A stretch of DNA of 64,000 nt from an uncultured Ruminiclostridium sp. (GCA_947624435.1 CANQKE010000008.1:1-64000); one strand, 5' to 3'; shown: positions 28,301 through 37,487, counted from the stretch's first letter. Numbers and translations are program-made. The notes: generated by a model from the sequence alone, not told the origin.

Positions 28301-28527
28301 AGCTGCCTTGGTCCACCGAGGAATACAACAAGATAAACGAGCAGATGAGTCAGCTCAAGGAAATACCGATCATACCGTCCTCCTACGCCGTAACAAGACA
28401 TATCAATAACGCGTTCAGAATGGTCGTAAACGACGCAGACGAACCCAGATACACGCTGATGAGCTACAATGACCAGATCAAATCGGAAATTGTAAGGAAA
28501 TATCAAGAGCTTGCGGGAGCGAAATAA
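25384..28527 (+). CDS. Giant extracellular solute-binding protein
   Basis: A 1047-residue secreted protein. Signal peptide ending LTSFA-EA (~30), then a DTSADTSADTS low-complexity repeat. Two beta-sandwich, carbohydrate-binding-like modules follow (~160-290, with FEVEESGLYNLEA; and ~365-480, with FKVENDGYYRFNFKARQ), then a helical linker. From ~620 there is a typical family-1 sugar-binding-protein domain (SLNVWVSLARDQATV, then FPMMFYRTDVLEELGF, PPETWDDL, AWDFIKWFTSDE). Most binding proteins are ~400-450 residues. GTG 25384 is favoured because AAAGGTGG lies 8 nt upstream. No lipobox is evident, so how it stays at the cell is unclear. Confidence 0.85.
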   Translation: MTIKQITVKKRILAGILSAAALLSSVSLTSFAEAEADTSADTSADTSADTSEENTGSSVSGIVITGMEGKYSTYYNGYLEDGATKPDKEITLYAADYSGGIYDGKEFKAGDSVSSDAFEIIKADGEGYQQLKTFLEEETELDTDNYDTLKWKSDLLDLKYEFEVEESGLYNLEAIYYPISGDESSNTVIEIGLKLDGDYPFLVAKDISLDRYWKDATTIQRDSKDNDLRPGQATYDCWVDYPIKDKEGLYNEPYFFYLEKGKHTLELDGVKTYGVFHSFTFKNYDELPDYDTIKPSEDEINNTPALTTANAELGTNTIFLQAEAPLYKSASTLYATYDRTTYMTSPSHPTKQRYNTIGQDTWNKSTQAITYEFKVENDGYYRFNFKARQNSMRGFFSNRKIYIDGKVPCKELEDVQFVYSPDWYGLVPKDEQGNDIYIYLTAGETHTITLEALPGSIGAVMQRLDDLILELNQYYRRILMITGPSPDEFNDYFVEKKIPDILPSFRRIVDSLRAEKAGIEELTKEGSEAAALETMAIYLERCINKPGDIPIMASSIKDSISSVSAWMRDYRGQPLELDYIEIGTVHEEFSPVNGNFFSEFLFGFNSFIGSFFEDYTSMSDRSATSLNVWVSLARDQATVVKNLVDNDFNNTHDGVEASINLVQGSILEATLAGKGPEIALFIGGDFPIQLAARGLLVDITQFKDYEQVVSSRFATDVMKIYEYYDGNNLGVYGLPVSQTFPMMFYRTDVLEELGFDEPPETWDDLTTMLPTLQRKYLDVGLILPQNISSNIFDAGNTFILLMLQKGLSIYADDLYSTDYENISTEDIKNLKLTNFMENDAIEVFEQWTKYYTVFSFDQTYDAFSRFRTGEMPLLIQNYTFYNQLSVAAPEIKGLWDFTVVPGTRQPDGSVSHAANSVSAGAVIFNKVSNQSAAWDFIKWFTSDEVQTDYGKQIEALMGPMGRFDTANLAALSQLPWSTEEYNKINEQMSQLKEIPIIPSSYAVTRHINNAFRMVVNDADEPRYTLMSYNDQIKSEIVRKYQELAGAK

Positions 28528-28566
28528 TTTGTTCTTGCTACGAGAAATAAAGAGGAGGTTATAGGT

Positions 28567-29502
28567 TTGGCTAACAAAGAAAAAACGCGGTATATCGAAG
28601 ACAGCAAGGTCAGATATACACTGCGTGAGATGAGAAGAAACGCCAGCGTATACTTACTGCTCGCGCCGTTCTTCATACTCTTTACAATATTCACCATATT
28701 ACCGGTCGTCATATCGCTCCCGATAGGATTTACCAACTTTAATATGGTACAGTTTCCGCAGTTTGTCGGATTAGACAACTTCTATTCGCTGATACTGGAG
28801 GACGAGGTATTCCTTAAGGCGATACAGAACACCCTGGTATTTGCGATAATCACCGGCCCGCTGAGCTATATATTGTGCTTTTTGCTCGCGTGGCTGATAA
28901 ACGAAATGCCCAGAGCGCTCAAGACGATATTCACGTTCGTGTTCTACGCTCCTACTCTTGCGGGTAACATCTATACCACATGGCAGCTGATATTCTCAGG
29001 CGATACCTACGGTATAGCAAACTCTTACCTGCTGGACCTCGGCATAATCAACAGCGCACGTCAGTGGCTGACCGACGCCAACTACATACTCGGCGTTGTC
29101 ATCATAGTTCAGCTCTGGATGGCGCTGGGCGCCGGATTCCTTGCGCTTCGTGCGGGACTTCAGGGTATACCGAAGGACAGATACGAGGCAGGCGCTATAG
29201 AGGGCATAAAGAACCGTACCCAGCAGCTCTTGCTGGTAACGGTGCCGGCAATGGGACCGCAGCTGCTGTTCGCAGCGGTAATGCAGATAGTATCTTCATT
29301 CACCGCCGGCGACGTAGGACGTTTCCTTACGGCATTTCCGAGTACCGACTATGCGGCGCATACGATAATGACGCACGCGTACGACTTCGGTTCGATACGT
29401 TATGAGATGGGTTATTCGGCGGCGATATGCTTTATCCTGTTCGCCGTGATGATGCTTGCAAACTGGGGTATCAAAAAGATACTCAGCAAGTATCTTGACT
29501 AA
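28567..29502 (+). CDS. Sugar ABC transporter permease, MalF/UgpA type (pair 1)
   Basis: A 311-residue membrane protein with about six helices. The cytoplasmic EAA loop, where the ATPase docks, is visible as EAGAIEGIKNRTQQLL near residue 205. The TTG start follows AGAGGAGG. It pairs with the MalG-type gene 46 nt downstream and lies just after the giant binding protein. Confidence 0.88.
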   Translation: MANKEKTRYIEDSKVRYTLREMRRNASVYLLLAPFFILFTIFTILPVVISLPIGFTNFNMVQFPQFVGLDNFYSLILEDEVFLKAIQNTLVFAIITGPLSYILCFLLAWLINEMPRALKTIFTFVFYAPTLAGNIYTTWQLIFSGDTYGIANSYLLDLGIINSARQWLTDANYILGVVIIVQLWMALGAGFLALRAGLQGIPKDRYEAGAIEGIKNRTQQLLLVTVPAMGPQLLFAAVMQIVSSFTAGDVGRFLTAFPSTDYAAHTIMTHAYDFGSIRYEMGYSAAICFILFAVMMLANWGIKKILSKYLD

Positions 29503-29548
29503 CCGGAGGATCACGATATGATTTTTTCTCTGAGAAAGGAAGGTAGTT

Positions 29549-30412
29549 ATGAAAATAACTAAAAAGAGAAGGAAAAGATACGGCGGTTCTCTGGGCGGCG
29601 ACATTGCGATATTCGTATTGCTCACCCTTGTCGGACTGTTTATGCTGTTTCCTATCTATCTGTCGATCATACAGGCACTTAAGCCGGTCGAGGAATTGTT
29701 CCTGTTCCCGCCGAGACTGTATGTCACAAACATAACCGATCAGAACTTCACTGATCTGCTTGCGACCGCATCCAACATGTGGGTGCCGTTCTCAAGATAC
29801 GTATTCAACTCCGTATTTGTATCGGTGGTAGTAACGGTGGCGCAGCTGCTGTTCTCCTCATCCGCCGCATACGCGCTGTCAAAGGCGAAATTCCCCGGAG
29901 TGAGAGCGTTCAACAAGATCATAGAGATCGCGCTGCTGTTCACCTCTACCGTACTTTATATAATGCAGTACATGGTAATGGCAACAATGGGCATGATAGA
30001 TACCTACTTTGCGATCATACTCCCGTACATAGCTACCCCGATGGGTCTGTTCCTGATGAGGCAGTTCATGGGACAGCTTCCCGACAGCATGATAGAGGCT
30101 GCAAAGCTGGACGGCGCTAACCATATCAGGATATGCTGGCAGGTAGTTATGCCGAACGTAAAGCCCGCGTGGCTGACGCTGCTGATATTCGCTTTCCAGG
30201 GCGCATGGCAGATCACCGGCTATTCGTTCATATATAACGAGGCATTAAAACCGATACCGACCGTAATGCAGCAGATCGGCGCTGCCGGTATCGCCCGTGC
30301 GGGCGTTGCCGCCGCGGCGGTGGTTATCACGATGCTGCCGCCTATGATAGTGTTCATATTCTGCCAGAGCAGCGTTATGGAGACTATGGCGCACAGCGGT
30401 CTTAAAGATTAA
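29549..30412 (+). CDS. Sugar ABC transporter permease, MalG/UgpE type (pair 1)
   Basis: A 287-residue permease with six helices. The EAA loop reads EAAKLDGANHIRICWQVVMP near residue 185. AAGGAAGG precedes the ATG. Forms a heterodimer with the upstream MalF-type subunit by family analogy. Confidence 0.88.
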   Translation: MKITKKRRKRYGGSLGGDIAIFVLLTLVGLFMLFPIYLSIIQALKPVEELFLFPPRLYVTNITDQNFTDLLATASNMWVPFSRYVFNSVFVSVVVTVAQLLFSSSAAYALSKAKFPGVRAFNKIIEIALLFTSTVLYIMQYMVMATMGMIDTYFAIILPYIATPMGLFLMRQFMGQLPDSMIEAAKLDGANHIRICWQVVMPNVKPAWLTLLIFAFQGAWQITGYSFIYNEALKPIPTVMQQIGAAGIARAGVAAAAVVITMLPPMIVFIFCQSSVMETMAHSGLKD

Positions 30413-30446
30413 GGCTCAGCCAAATTTATCAGAAAGGATGATTTTA

Positions 30447-32042
30447 GTGCCAACCAAGAAAAAAATTCTCGGTGCAGCGGCAGCGTCGCTGATGGCAGTC
30501 ACGATGCTGACCACCTCGATAGTTGCTGATGAGCCTTATGAGGGTTATCAGTACGACTGGTGGGGCGATCCGGTGCCGTCGCAGACCGGATACATGGTCG
30601 ACAGAGTGGTTGACGGCATAGACCTCGGAGAGGGTACCAGATACAACTCCAACGAGCAGCTCCAGGCCATTTCGGACCAGGTCGGCGAAACAGTCGAAAA
30701 GGTAACGGACGTAGGCGCGATGCTCGACCCGATGGACCTGTTCATCGATACCGAGACCGAGAAGCTCTACATAGTAGACAGCGGCAACGACCGCATAATT
30801 ATCACCGATACCGACCTTTCGCCTAACGTGACGATAATGGATTACTTCTACAATCCCGAAACAGGTCAGTACGAAACGCTCAACGGACCGAGAGGAATAT
30901 TCGTGTTCCACGACAGCGACGCTGAGGATCAGAACGAAGAAACCAAGATATACATCGCCGATTACGAAAACGGACGCGTGCTCGCGGTATATGAGGACGG
31001 TACGATATTCCAGCAGTACACCAAGCCCTCCTCCGAGTTTTACGACGACGAGGTTACGTTCCAGCCGAACAAGGTGGTAGTGGACGTCGCCGGCAACGTA
31101 TACGTTAACATCAAGTCCATAACAGACGGTGCGGTAATGTTTGCGCCGGACGGTACATTCAGCTCCTACTACGGCGCTAACCGTGTAGAGCAGACCGCTC
31201 AGGCGATAGCAAACAAGTTCTGGAAAACGATACTCGACCGTGAAGCGGCTCAGAACTTTATCCAGAACGTGCCGATGGAGTTCTCAAACTTCGATATAGA
31301 TAAGGAAGGCTTCATCTACACCGTTACTGAGTCGAAGAGTGCGACCACCGACGTGTTCAAGAAGCTGAATCCCGCGGGCGAGAACGTATTTATCAAGCTC
31401 GGCTATTCGGAGCTTATCTTCGGTGATATGGCTACCTATTATTACCAGAACGCAAACTACGGTTCGCGTATAAGCGACGTAGACGTTGACGAGGACGGAG
31501 TTATCCGCCTGCTGGATTACAGAAACGGACGTATCTTCGAGTACACCGACGAGTGCGACCTGCTGTTCATCTACGGCGGTACCGGAAACCAAAAGGGTCT
31601 GTTCAACACGCCGAGCGCGGTAGAGGCTTATCAGAACATAGTATATGTACTGGATCAGCGTAAATCCTCGATAACTACCTTCAAGCGCACGGAGTTCGGC
31701 GATATCGTACATGAGGCGATGGATCTTTACACCGACGGCAAGTATGAAGAGGCGCGCGGACCGTGGAACGAGGTATTAGCGCGTGACAGCAACTACTGGT
31801 TCGCTTATATAGGACTGGGCAACGCGGAAATGTCGCAGGGCAATTACGAGACCGCGATGGACTACTTCTATATGAACAGCCGCGGCGGTTACAACAGAGC
31901 GTTCAAGCAGTTCAGAATGCAGTTCGTGCGTGACAACTTCAACTGGTTCATTATTATAATAGTCGCGGTGATCGTGGTGATCGTTGCATTGAAGATGGTA
32001 TATAAAAAGCTGAAAAAGAAAAAAGCGGGAGGTACACAATAA
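30447..32042 (+). CDS. Secreted NHL-propeller/TPR protein with C-terminal membrane anchor
   Basis: A 531-residue protein: signal peptide (KKKILGAAAASLMAVTML), then an NHL-type six-bladed propeller with repeated units (DLFIDTETEKLYIVDSGNDR, KIYIADYENGRVLAVYEDG, GVIRLLDYRNGRIFEY, NIVYVLDQRKSSITTF). Two tetratricopeptide-like helical pairs follow (DLYTDGKYEEARGPWNEVL, IGLGNAEMSQGNYETAMDYF), then a C-terminal helix (WFIIIIVAVIVVIVALKMV) and Lys-rich tail. The propeller therefore sits outside, tethered to the membrane. GTG 30447 is chosen since AGAAAGG abuts the ATG at 30438. Plausibly a glycan-binding or assembly component of the transporter. Confidence 0.78.
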   Translation: MPTKKKILGAAAASLMAVTMLTTSIVADEPYEGYQYDWWGDPVPSQTGYMVDRVVDGIDLGEGTRYNSNEQLQAISDQVGETVEKVTDVGAMLDPMDLFIDTETEKLYIVDSGNDRIIITDTDLSPNVTIMDYFYNPETGQYETLNGPRGIFVFHDSDAEDQNEETKIYIADYENGRVLAVYEDGTIFQQYTKPSSEFYDDEVTFQPNKVVVDVAGNVYVNIKSITDGAVMFAPDGTFSSYYGANRVEQTAQAIANKFWKTILDREAAQNFIQNVPMEFSNFDIDKEGFIYTVTESKSATTDVFKKLNPAGENVFIKLGYSELIFGDMATYYYQNANYGSRISDVDVDEDGVIRLLDYRNGRIFEYTDECDLLFIYGGTGNQKGLFNTPSAVEAYQNIVYVLDQRKSSITTFKRTEFGDIVHEAMDLYTDGKYEEARGPWNEVLARDSNYWFAYIGLGNAEMSQGNYETAMDYFYMNSRGGYNRAFKQFRMQFVRDNFNWFIIIIVAVIVVIVALKMVYKKLKKKKAGGTQ

Positions 32043-32680
32043 TGAGATTTGATTTGGATATGCCCGCTTGGAAATGGCCTTTCTACGTAGCAAGACACCC
32101 GTTCGAGGGATTTGAGGATCTTCGGTGGAAGAAAGCATACAACATGAAGGTCGCGCTTGTGATAGTTTTCTGCTTCTTCATTGTTACAGTATGCCAGACG
32201 GTCATGACAGGCTTCCTTTACAACAACAACTATGTTAAGATATTCAATATAGTTCCGTTGTTCACTTCAACGATAATCATGTTCTTTACATGGGTCGTAG
32301 GAAACTGGTCGCTTTGTACGCTGTTTGACGGCGAGGGCAAGATGAAAGAAATATGCGTAGTCAGCGCTTACGCACTGGTACCGTACCTCATCACCCAGGT
32401 AGTAGTTATACTCGCCAGCAACGTTCTGTTAAGAAACGAATCGGCGTTCATAGTGTTTATGCAGTATTTCGGAATAGTATGGTCGGTAGTGCTGATGATC
32501 TCCGCCATAAAGACGGTGCATCAGTACACGGTGCCGAAGACTATCGCAGCGATCGTCTTCACGGTATTCGCAATGGTAATCATACTGTTCATACTGGTAC
32601 TGCTGATGAGTTTGTTCCAGCAGGTATATGTATTCGGTTATTCGATATACACCGAATTGATGTACCGGTTCAGCATGTAA
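32042..32680 (+). CDS. Yip1-family membrane protein
   Basis: A 212-residue protein with about five hydrophobic segments. The N-terminal WPFYVARHPFEGFEDLRWKK region and the polytopic core resemble the Yip1 domain (DUF1282-like) proteins found beside sugar ABC systems in Firmicutes. Its ATG overlaps the stop of the NHL gene (TAATG), so the two are translationally coupled and probably form a complex. Function unknown. Confidence 0.7.
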   Translation: MRFDLDMPAWKWPFYVARHPFEGFEDLRWKKAYNMKVALVIVFCFFIVTVCQTVMTGFLYNNNYVKIFNIVPLFTSTIIMFFTWVVGNWSLCTLFDGEGKMKEICVVSAYALVPYLITQVVVILASNVLLRNESAFIVFMQYFGIVWSVVLMISAIKTVHQYTVPKTIAAIVFTVFAMVIILFILVLLMSLFQQVYVFGYSIYTELMYRFSM

Positions 32681-32693
32681 GCGGAGGTGTAGA

Positions 32694-35060
32694 ATGAATA
32701 CGATAAAAAGAAAGCTTTTAGCTGTATTGCTTACCGCCGCGATGCTGGTTTCTGTTTGTCCCGTAGTCGCATGGTCTGCGGATGACGCTCCCGCAGATGA
32801 AGGAGCTTCCGACGCAGCCACCGAGGAAAACGCCGCTGAGGAAGAAACCGAGGAAACCGAAGACGACGGCGATAAGGGCAAGGATAAGGATAAGGAAGAG
32901 GCGGTAGACCTCACTCCCGAACAGGGACTCGCTAAGATGAAGAAATACAGTGAAAACGATAAGTTTGCGCTGTATGTAAACGAGGAGGATACCACCTACG
33001 CCATAGAGTCCAAGAAAGACGGCTATGTATGGTGGAGCGCACCGCTCAACGCGGAGAACGACAGCATAGCAAAGAATGCTCAGATATCCAACATGAAGTC
33101 GCCGCTCTACATTATGTACGGTAATGTAGATCAGCACACCTCGACAAGGCTCAGCGCTTACGAGGGCAGCATAAAGAATAAGGATTTCGAGCTCAGCCAG
33201 ATAGATAACGGCTTTAAGGCAGTCTACAAATTCAATAAGGTAGACATGACTATACCGATGACGGTAACGCTTGAGGACGATCACATCAACGTTCAGGTAT
33301 TACTGGAAGAGGTAGAAGAACCCGAGATAGTCGACAACACCGGCTATGTACTGCTCGACGTGGGACTTGCACAGTTCTTTGCGGCAGGCGGTCTGGAAGA
33401 CGAGGGTTACATGATGGTACCCGACGGTTCGGGCGCTATAATAAACTTCAACAACCAAAGCGCCGCAAGCACCTATTCCAACGATATATACGGTGCGGAC
33501 ACTTCGGTGACGATGCTCTCAAGACCTTATAAGACCGAGCAGGTTTATCTGCCGGTAATAGGCAACATAGTAGAGGGCGAGGATACCAACCACGGATTCA
33601 TCGCGATAGCTAAACAGGGCGACACCTTCGGTTCGGTAAACGCCGACGTCAGCGAACACAGCGCTACCGAGTACAACATGGTATGGTACGAGTTCAAGAT
33701 AAGAGCGGAAGATACCTACTATATGGGCCAGCGCCGTTTGCAGCTGTTTGAAACAGGCGAGATGCAGCAGCCCAACATTTCGGTAAATTACTACCCGTTA
33801 GAGGGCGAGGATCTCTCTTATGTAGATATGGCTAACAGATACAGACAGTATCTGATGGATGAGAAAGGCTTTACCGAAAAGCCCGACAACATCAAGCCTC
33901 ATTACTACCTCGACCTTTACGGCGGTACGGTAAAGGCGCAGTCGGTACTCGGCTTCCCGGTCAATATGGAAACGCCGGCTACCACCTATTCACAGGCACA
34001 GGAGATACTTGCTCAGCTCAAGGAAAAGGGCGTTGAGGACATTATCGTAAACTACAATGACTTCAACGGCGCCGGAATAAACGGACTTATAAGCGCGGGA
34101 GTGAACCACGCGGGTTCGCTCGGCGGCAAGGGCGATTTTGACGCGTTCATGAAGTACGCCGAGGAGCAGGGCATAACGGTAACTCCGAGTGTAGGCATAA
34201 CCTACATGAAGGGCTCCGGCAACGGTTACTCCTATTCGCTCAACGCCTGCAAGCAGATAACCAACGCTTATGCGACCACCACCAACTGGGATATAGCGTT
34301 CGGTATACCTCATCAGGTAAGACTGGTAGTTCGCACCACATTGGCTCCTTACTACTGGAACGACCTTTATCCCAAGCTGATAAACTCCTTTAACGCAGAG
34401 GGCATCAAGAATATCTGCTTAGACGACGCGACCACACTGCTCTACAGTGACTACAGCCGCGGAATCTACACCAGATACGACACGATGAACGAGCTCATCA
34501 AGGGCTATCAGGCATTCAAGGACAACGGCATGACGATACTTGCCAACGGAGCAAACGCTTACGCACTGCCTTACGTTGATTATATCACCAACGTGCCGCT
34601 GACCTCCAGCAACTTCGATATATTTGATTACGATATACCGTTCTATGAGCTGGTAATACACGGATACATACCGTATACCACCAAGGCGATAAACGCCAGC
34701 GCAGATGCGTCGGATCTTATCATGCTGACGCTCTCCACCGCTACTCCGGTGCATTACGATATGATGTACAACGATCCGAACGAGTTTACCGACAGCGATT
34801 ATGAGACGCTGTTCTACACCAACTATAAGGGCTGGCTGGAGCCTTCCGCCGCCGCTTATAACCTGCTCAAGGATAAGCTCGGCAAATACGTCGGACAAAA
34901 GATAATCGACTACGAGAAACCGTCTGCTTACGTTATCCAGACGACCTACGAGGACGGCTCTACCGTATCGGTAAATACCAGACAGTACACCGTTACTGTC
35001 GACGGACAGGAATATAAGCTGTCTGATTTTGGATTGAAAGGAGAAATAGCAAGTGAATAA
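32694..35060 (+). CDS. Large secreted DUF5696-like protein, probable glycan-active TIM barrel
   Basis: A 788-residue exported protein. Signal peptide (KRKLLAVLLTAAMLVSV), then a strongly acidic stretch of Glu/Asp/Lys (~30-70), a beta-sandwich region (~90-370), and a C-terminal region (~400-740) with alternating strands and helices like a (beta/alpha) barrel (GVEDIIVNYNDFNGAG, ITVTPSVGITYMKGSG, NICLDDATTLLYSD). I associate this arrangement with DUF5696 proteins of sugar-transport operons. Acidic residues at strand ends would suit a glycosidase, but no catalytic pair can be assigned. The next gene overlaps it by 8 nt. Confidence 0.68.
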   Translation: MNTIKRKLLAVLLTAAMLVSVCPVVAWSADDAPADEGASDAATEENAAEEETEETEDDGDKGKDKDKEEAVDLTPEQGLAKMKKYSENDKFALYVNEEDTTYAIESKKDGYVWWSAPLNAENDSIAKNAQISNMKSPLYIMYGNVDQHTSTRLSAYEGSIKNKDFELSQIDNGFKAVYKFNKVDMTIPMTVTLEDDHINVQVLLEEVEEPEIVDNTGYVLLDVGLAQFFAAGGLEDEGYMMVPDGSGAIINFNNQSAASTYSNDIYGADTSVTMLSRPYKTEQVYLPVIGNIVEGEDTNHGFIAIAKQGDTFGSVNADVSEHSATEYNMVWYEFKIRAEDTYYMGQRRLQLFETGEMQQPNISVNYYPLEGEDLSYVDMANRYRQYLMDEKGFTEKPDNIKPHYYLDLYGGTVKAQSVLGFPVNMETPATTYSQAQEILAQLKEKGVEDIIVNYNDFNGAGINGLISAGVNHAGSLGGKGDFDAFMKYAEEQGITVTPSVGITYMKGSGNGYSYSLNACKQITNAYATTTNWDIAFGIPHQVRLVVRTTLAPYYWNDLYPKLINSFNAEGIKNICLDDATTLLYSDYSRGIYTRYDTMNELIKGYQAFKDNGMTILANGANAYALPYVDYITNVPLTSSNFDIFDYDIPFYELVIHGYIPYTTKAINASADASDLIMLTLSTATPVHYDMMYNDPNEFTDSDYETLFYTNYKGWLEPSAAAYNLLKDKLGKYVGQKIIDYEKPSAYVIQTTYEDGSTVSVNTRQYTVTVDGQEYKLSDFGLKGEIASE

Positions 35061-36207
35061 TTCAAATTTCAACCCGAACGAAGAAATACAGGAGCAGACG
35101 GCTGTCGCAGCCGAGACCGTTGAAGCGGCCGAAGCGGCAGTCGAAGCCGAAGCTGAAAAAACTCCTGTAAAGCGCGCAGCGGTCCACATGACCGCTTCCG
35201 CCGCAGCACTCAACGCGGAGGGTGAGGAAGTTGATATCCGCCGCAGAGAGCCGAAACAGGAAAAGAAGATCAAGAAGACCAGGATACCTTACGAAAAGAA
35301 AAAAGGTCTTTACGGTTACGGATTCCTGCTTATCTGGTTTGTGGGTGTTATCTACTTGTTCATCATACCGATAATTTCATCGGCTTACTATTCGATGTGT
35401 AACGTAAAGCTGGTCACCACCGTTGCGGAGGCTCAGCAGTACGGAATGGATAAGGTGGGTATATACGCCGAATGGAACGATTTCGCCAACTTCCAGGAGA
35501 TATTGTTCCGAGATCAGAAGTATCTGCCGGCGTTGACCGAATCACTCGGAAACCTTGTTCCGCAGACATTGATGGTAATGGTGTTCTCACTGTTCATCGC
35601 TTTGCTGCTCAATCAGAAGTTCAGAGGACGTACCCTCGCACGTGCGGTATTCTTCCTGCCGGTGCTGGTAGCTACCGGACCTGTAATAGCGGTCATACGA
35701 GGAGATATAGCGGACAACGGAATATCCGGAGCGGAGCAGTTCAGCGCCTTGTTCCAGACAGACCTTGTAGATGAGCTGTTGGAATTTTTGGGAATTTATA
35801 ACCTGAACCAACAGCTGACGGAAACGATACAAACGGTAACCAGTGACATATTCAACCTGATATGGGCGGCAGGTATACAGATACTTATCTTCCTTGCTGC
35901 ATTGCAGCAGATACCTACCTCCGCTAAAGAGGCGGCGTCGATGGAGGGTGCTACCGGATGGGAATTCTTCTGGAAGATAACCTTCCCGATGATAAGTCCG
36001 ATGATATTGGCAAACCTGATATACACTATCATAGATACCTTTATCGATTCGGAGAACCCGGTAATGACGCTGGTATACCAGCAGATACAAAACCTCGAAT
36101 ACGGCCGAAGCGCCGCGATGGCATGGGTATACTTCCTGATAGTCGGAGCCGCTTTGGGATTGGTAGTGCTTATCGTATCCAGATTCGTATTCTATGAGAA
36201 TGAATAA
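35053..36207 (+). CDS. Sugar ABC transporter permease, MalF type (pair 2)
   Basis: A 384-residue permease with an extra ~90-residue N-terminal cytosolic segment, Ala/Glu-rich then Lys/Arg-rich, before the first helix (GYGFLLIWFVGVIYLFIIPI). The EAA loop is KEAASMEGATGWEFFWKITF near residue 300. GTG start inside the end of the preceding gene implies coupling. This is the first member of the second MalF/MalG pair. Confidence 0.86.
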   Translation: MNNSNFNPNEEIQEQTAVAAETVEAAEAAVEAEAEKTPVKRAAVHMTASAAALNAEGEEVDIRRREPKQEKKIKKTRIPYEKKKGLYGYGFLLIWFVGVIYLFIIPIISSAYYSMCNVKLVTTVAEAQQYGMDKVGIYAEWNDFANFQEILFRDQKYLPALTESLGNLVPQTLMVMVFSLFIALLLNQKFRGRTLARAVFFLPVLVATGPVIAVIRGDIADNGISGAEQFSALFQTDLVDELLEFLGIYNLNQQLTETIQTVTSDIFNLIWAAGIQILIFLAALQQIPTSAKEAASMEGATGWEFFWKITFPMISPMILANLIYTIIDTFIDSENPVMTLVYQQIQNLEYGRSAAMAWVYFLIVGAALGLVVLIVSRFVFYENE

Positions 36208-36219
36208 GGAGGTGTAGTT

Positions 36220-37485
36220 GTGAGCGAAAAGGAAATCAAGAACGTAAACGATGCTGTTGAAGGCGTTGAAGAAGCTGCGGCTACACTCGGACAGGAAGCA
36301 TCCGCTTCCGATGTCGGCGAGGCTATCAAGGAAACAAACGATGTCGCTGAGGAAAGCAAAAGCGCAGAGCCGCTTATAAAGGTGTCTGACGACGACGCCC
36401 GCACCGCTGAGGTAACTCTTACCCGCAAGGAAAGAAAGGCGGCTGCCAAGGCGGAAAAGCAGAGAGCCAAGGAGCTGCGCGCGGCATATCACGTAAGCAA
36501 CTGGCAGATAATCAAGAACTACCGCAAGTATAATCAGCAGGAAAAGGCGCACTACAAATACATATTCGGCAGAAGGATCACCGAAAAGGTATGGCCGATA
36601 TTCAGATTCCTTATCCTGTTCGGTCTGGGATTTGTCATTCTGTATCCTATGCTGTACATGCTGTCCACCTCGTTCAGACCTCAGTCGGAAATGAGCGACC
36701 CCTCGGTCATGTGGATACCTAAGAAGTTCATCATCGACAACTTCGTAGATGTATGGCTGGCAATGGATTACCCGATGGTAATGCTGCAAACGGTGCTTGT
36801 CAACGTGGTCTGCTCACTGCTCCAGGTCGTTACCTGCGCCGTGACCGGATACGGTTTCGCGAGATTCAAGTTCAAGCTCAAGGGCTTGCTGTTCGGTATA
36901 GTAATCCTTCAGATAATAGTACCTGTACAGGTAGTTCTTATACCGCTGTACATGCAGTTCAGATATTTCGATATATTCGGAATTATCAGCCTGATAGCGG
37001 GACAGCCGCTTAACTTGGTATCTACGCCGACGGCATTGTATATGCAGGCGTTCTTCTGCAACGGTATACGAGCCGGAGTGTTCATACTGCTGTACAGACA
37101 GTTCTTCAGAGGACTGCCCAAGGAGCTGGAGGACGCGGCTTATCTGGACGGCTGCGGACCGGTAATGACGTTTGTACGCGTCATGGTGCCGAACGCAAAG
37201 ACTTCATTCCTTACCGTGTTCATATTCTCGATAGTATGGTACTGGAACGATACTTACGTAACGAGCATGTTCTTTGCGAATCCTTATACTATCGCGATGG
37301 AGGTCGAAAACATCTTGCCTACCATTGTGCAGTATAAAACCAATGAAACGTCAGGCAACGCGTCTGACTGGCTGGTATGGATCGAAGCGAGCTGCGTGCT
37401 TTCGCTGCTGCCGATACTGATAATGTACATCATTCTGCAAAAGCAGTTTGTAGAAGGCGTTGAACGTTCAGGTCTTGTAAGCTAA
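36220..37485 (+). CDS. Sugar ABC transporter permease, MalG type (pair 2)
   Basis: A 421-residue permease, longer than the usual ~280 because of a ~120-residue charged N-terminal cytosolic extension. Six helices; EAA loop EDAAYLDGCGPVMTFVRVMV near residue 307. GTG start with AAGGAGGTG upstream. Both permeases of pair 2 carry such extensions while pair 1 does not. Ends the operon; a terminator follows at once. Confidence 0.87.
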   Translation: MSEKEIKNVNDAVEGVEEAAATLGQEASASDVGEAIKETNDVAEESKSAEPLIKVSDDDARTAEVTLTRKERKAAAKAEKQRAKELRAAYHVSNWQIIKNYRKYNQQEKAHYKYIFGRRITEKVWPIFRFLILFGLGFVILYPMLYMLSTSFRPQSEMSDPSVMWIPKKFIIDNFVDVWLAMDYPMVMLQTVLVNVVCSLLQVVTCAVTGYGFARFKFKLKGLLFGIVILQIIVPVQVVLIPLYMQFRYFDIFGIISLIAGQPLNLVSTPTALYMQAFFCNGIRAGVFILLYRQFFRGLPKELEDAAYLDGCGPVMTFVRVMVPNAKTSFLTVFIFSIVWYWNDTYVTSMFFANPYTIAMEVENILPTIVQYKTNETSGNASDWLVWIEASCVLSLLPILIMYIILQKQFVEGVERSGLVS

Positions 37486-37487
37486 AT

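Noticed and set aside
35587..36789. A 400-codon minus-strand frame opposite the pair-2 permeases
   Set aside because: Composition is Tyr/Arg/His-rich as expected for an antisense shadow, and the permeases on the plus strand are clear.
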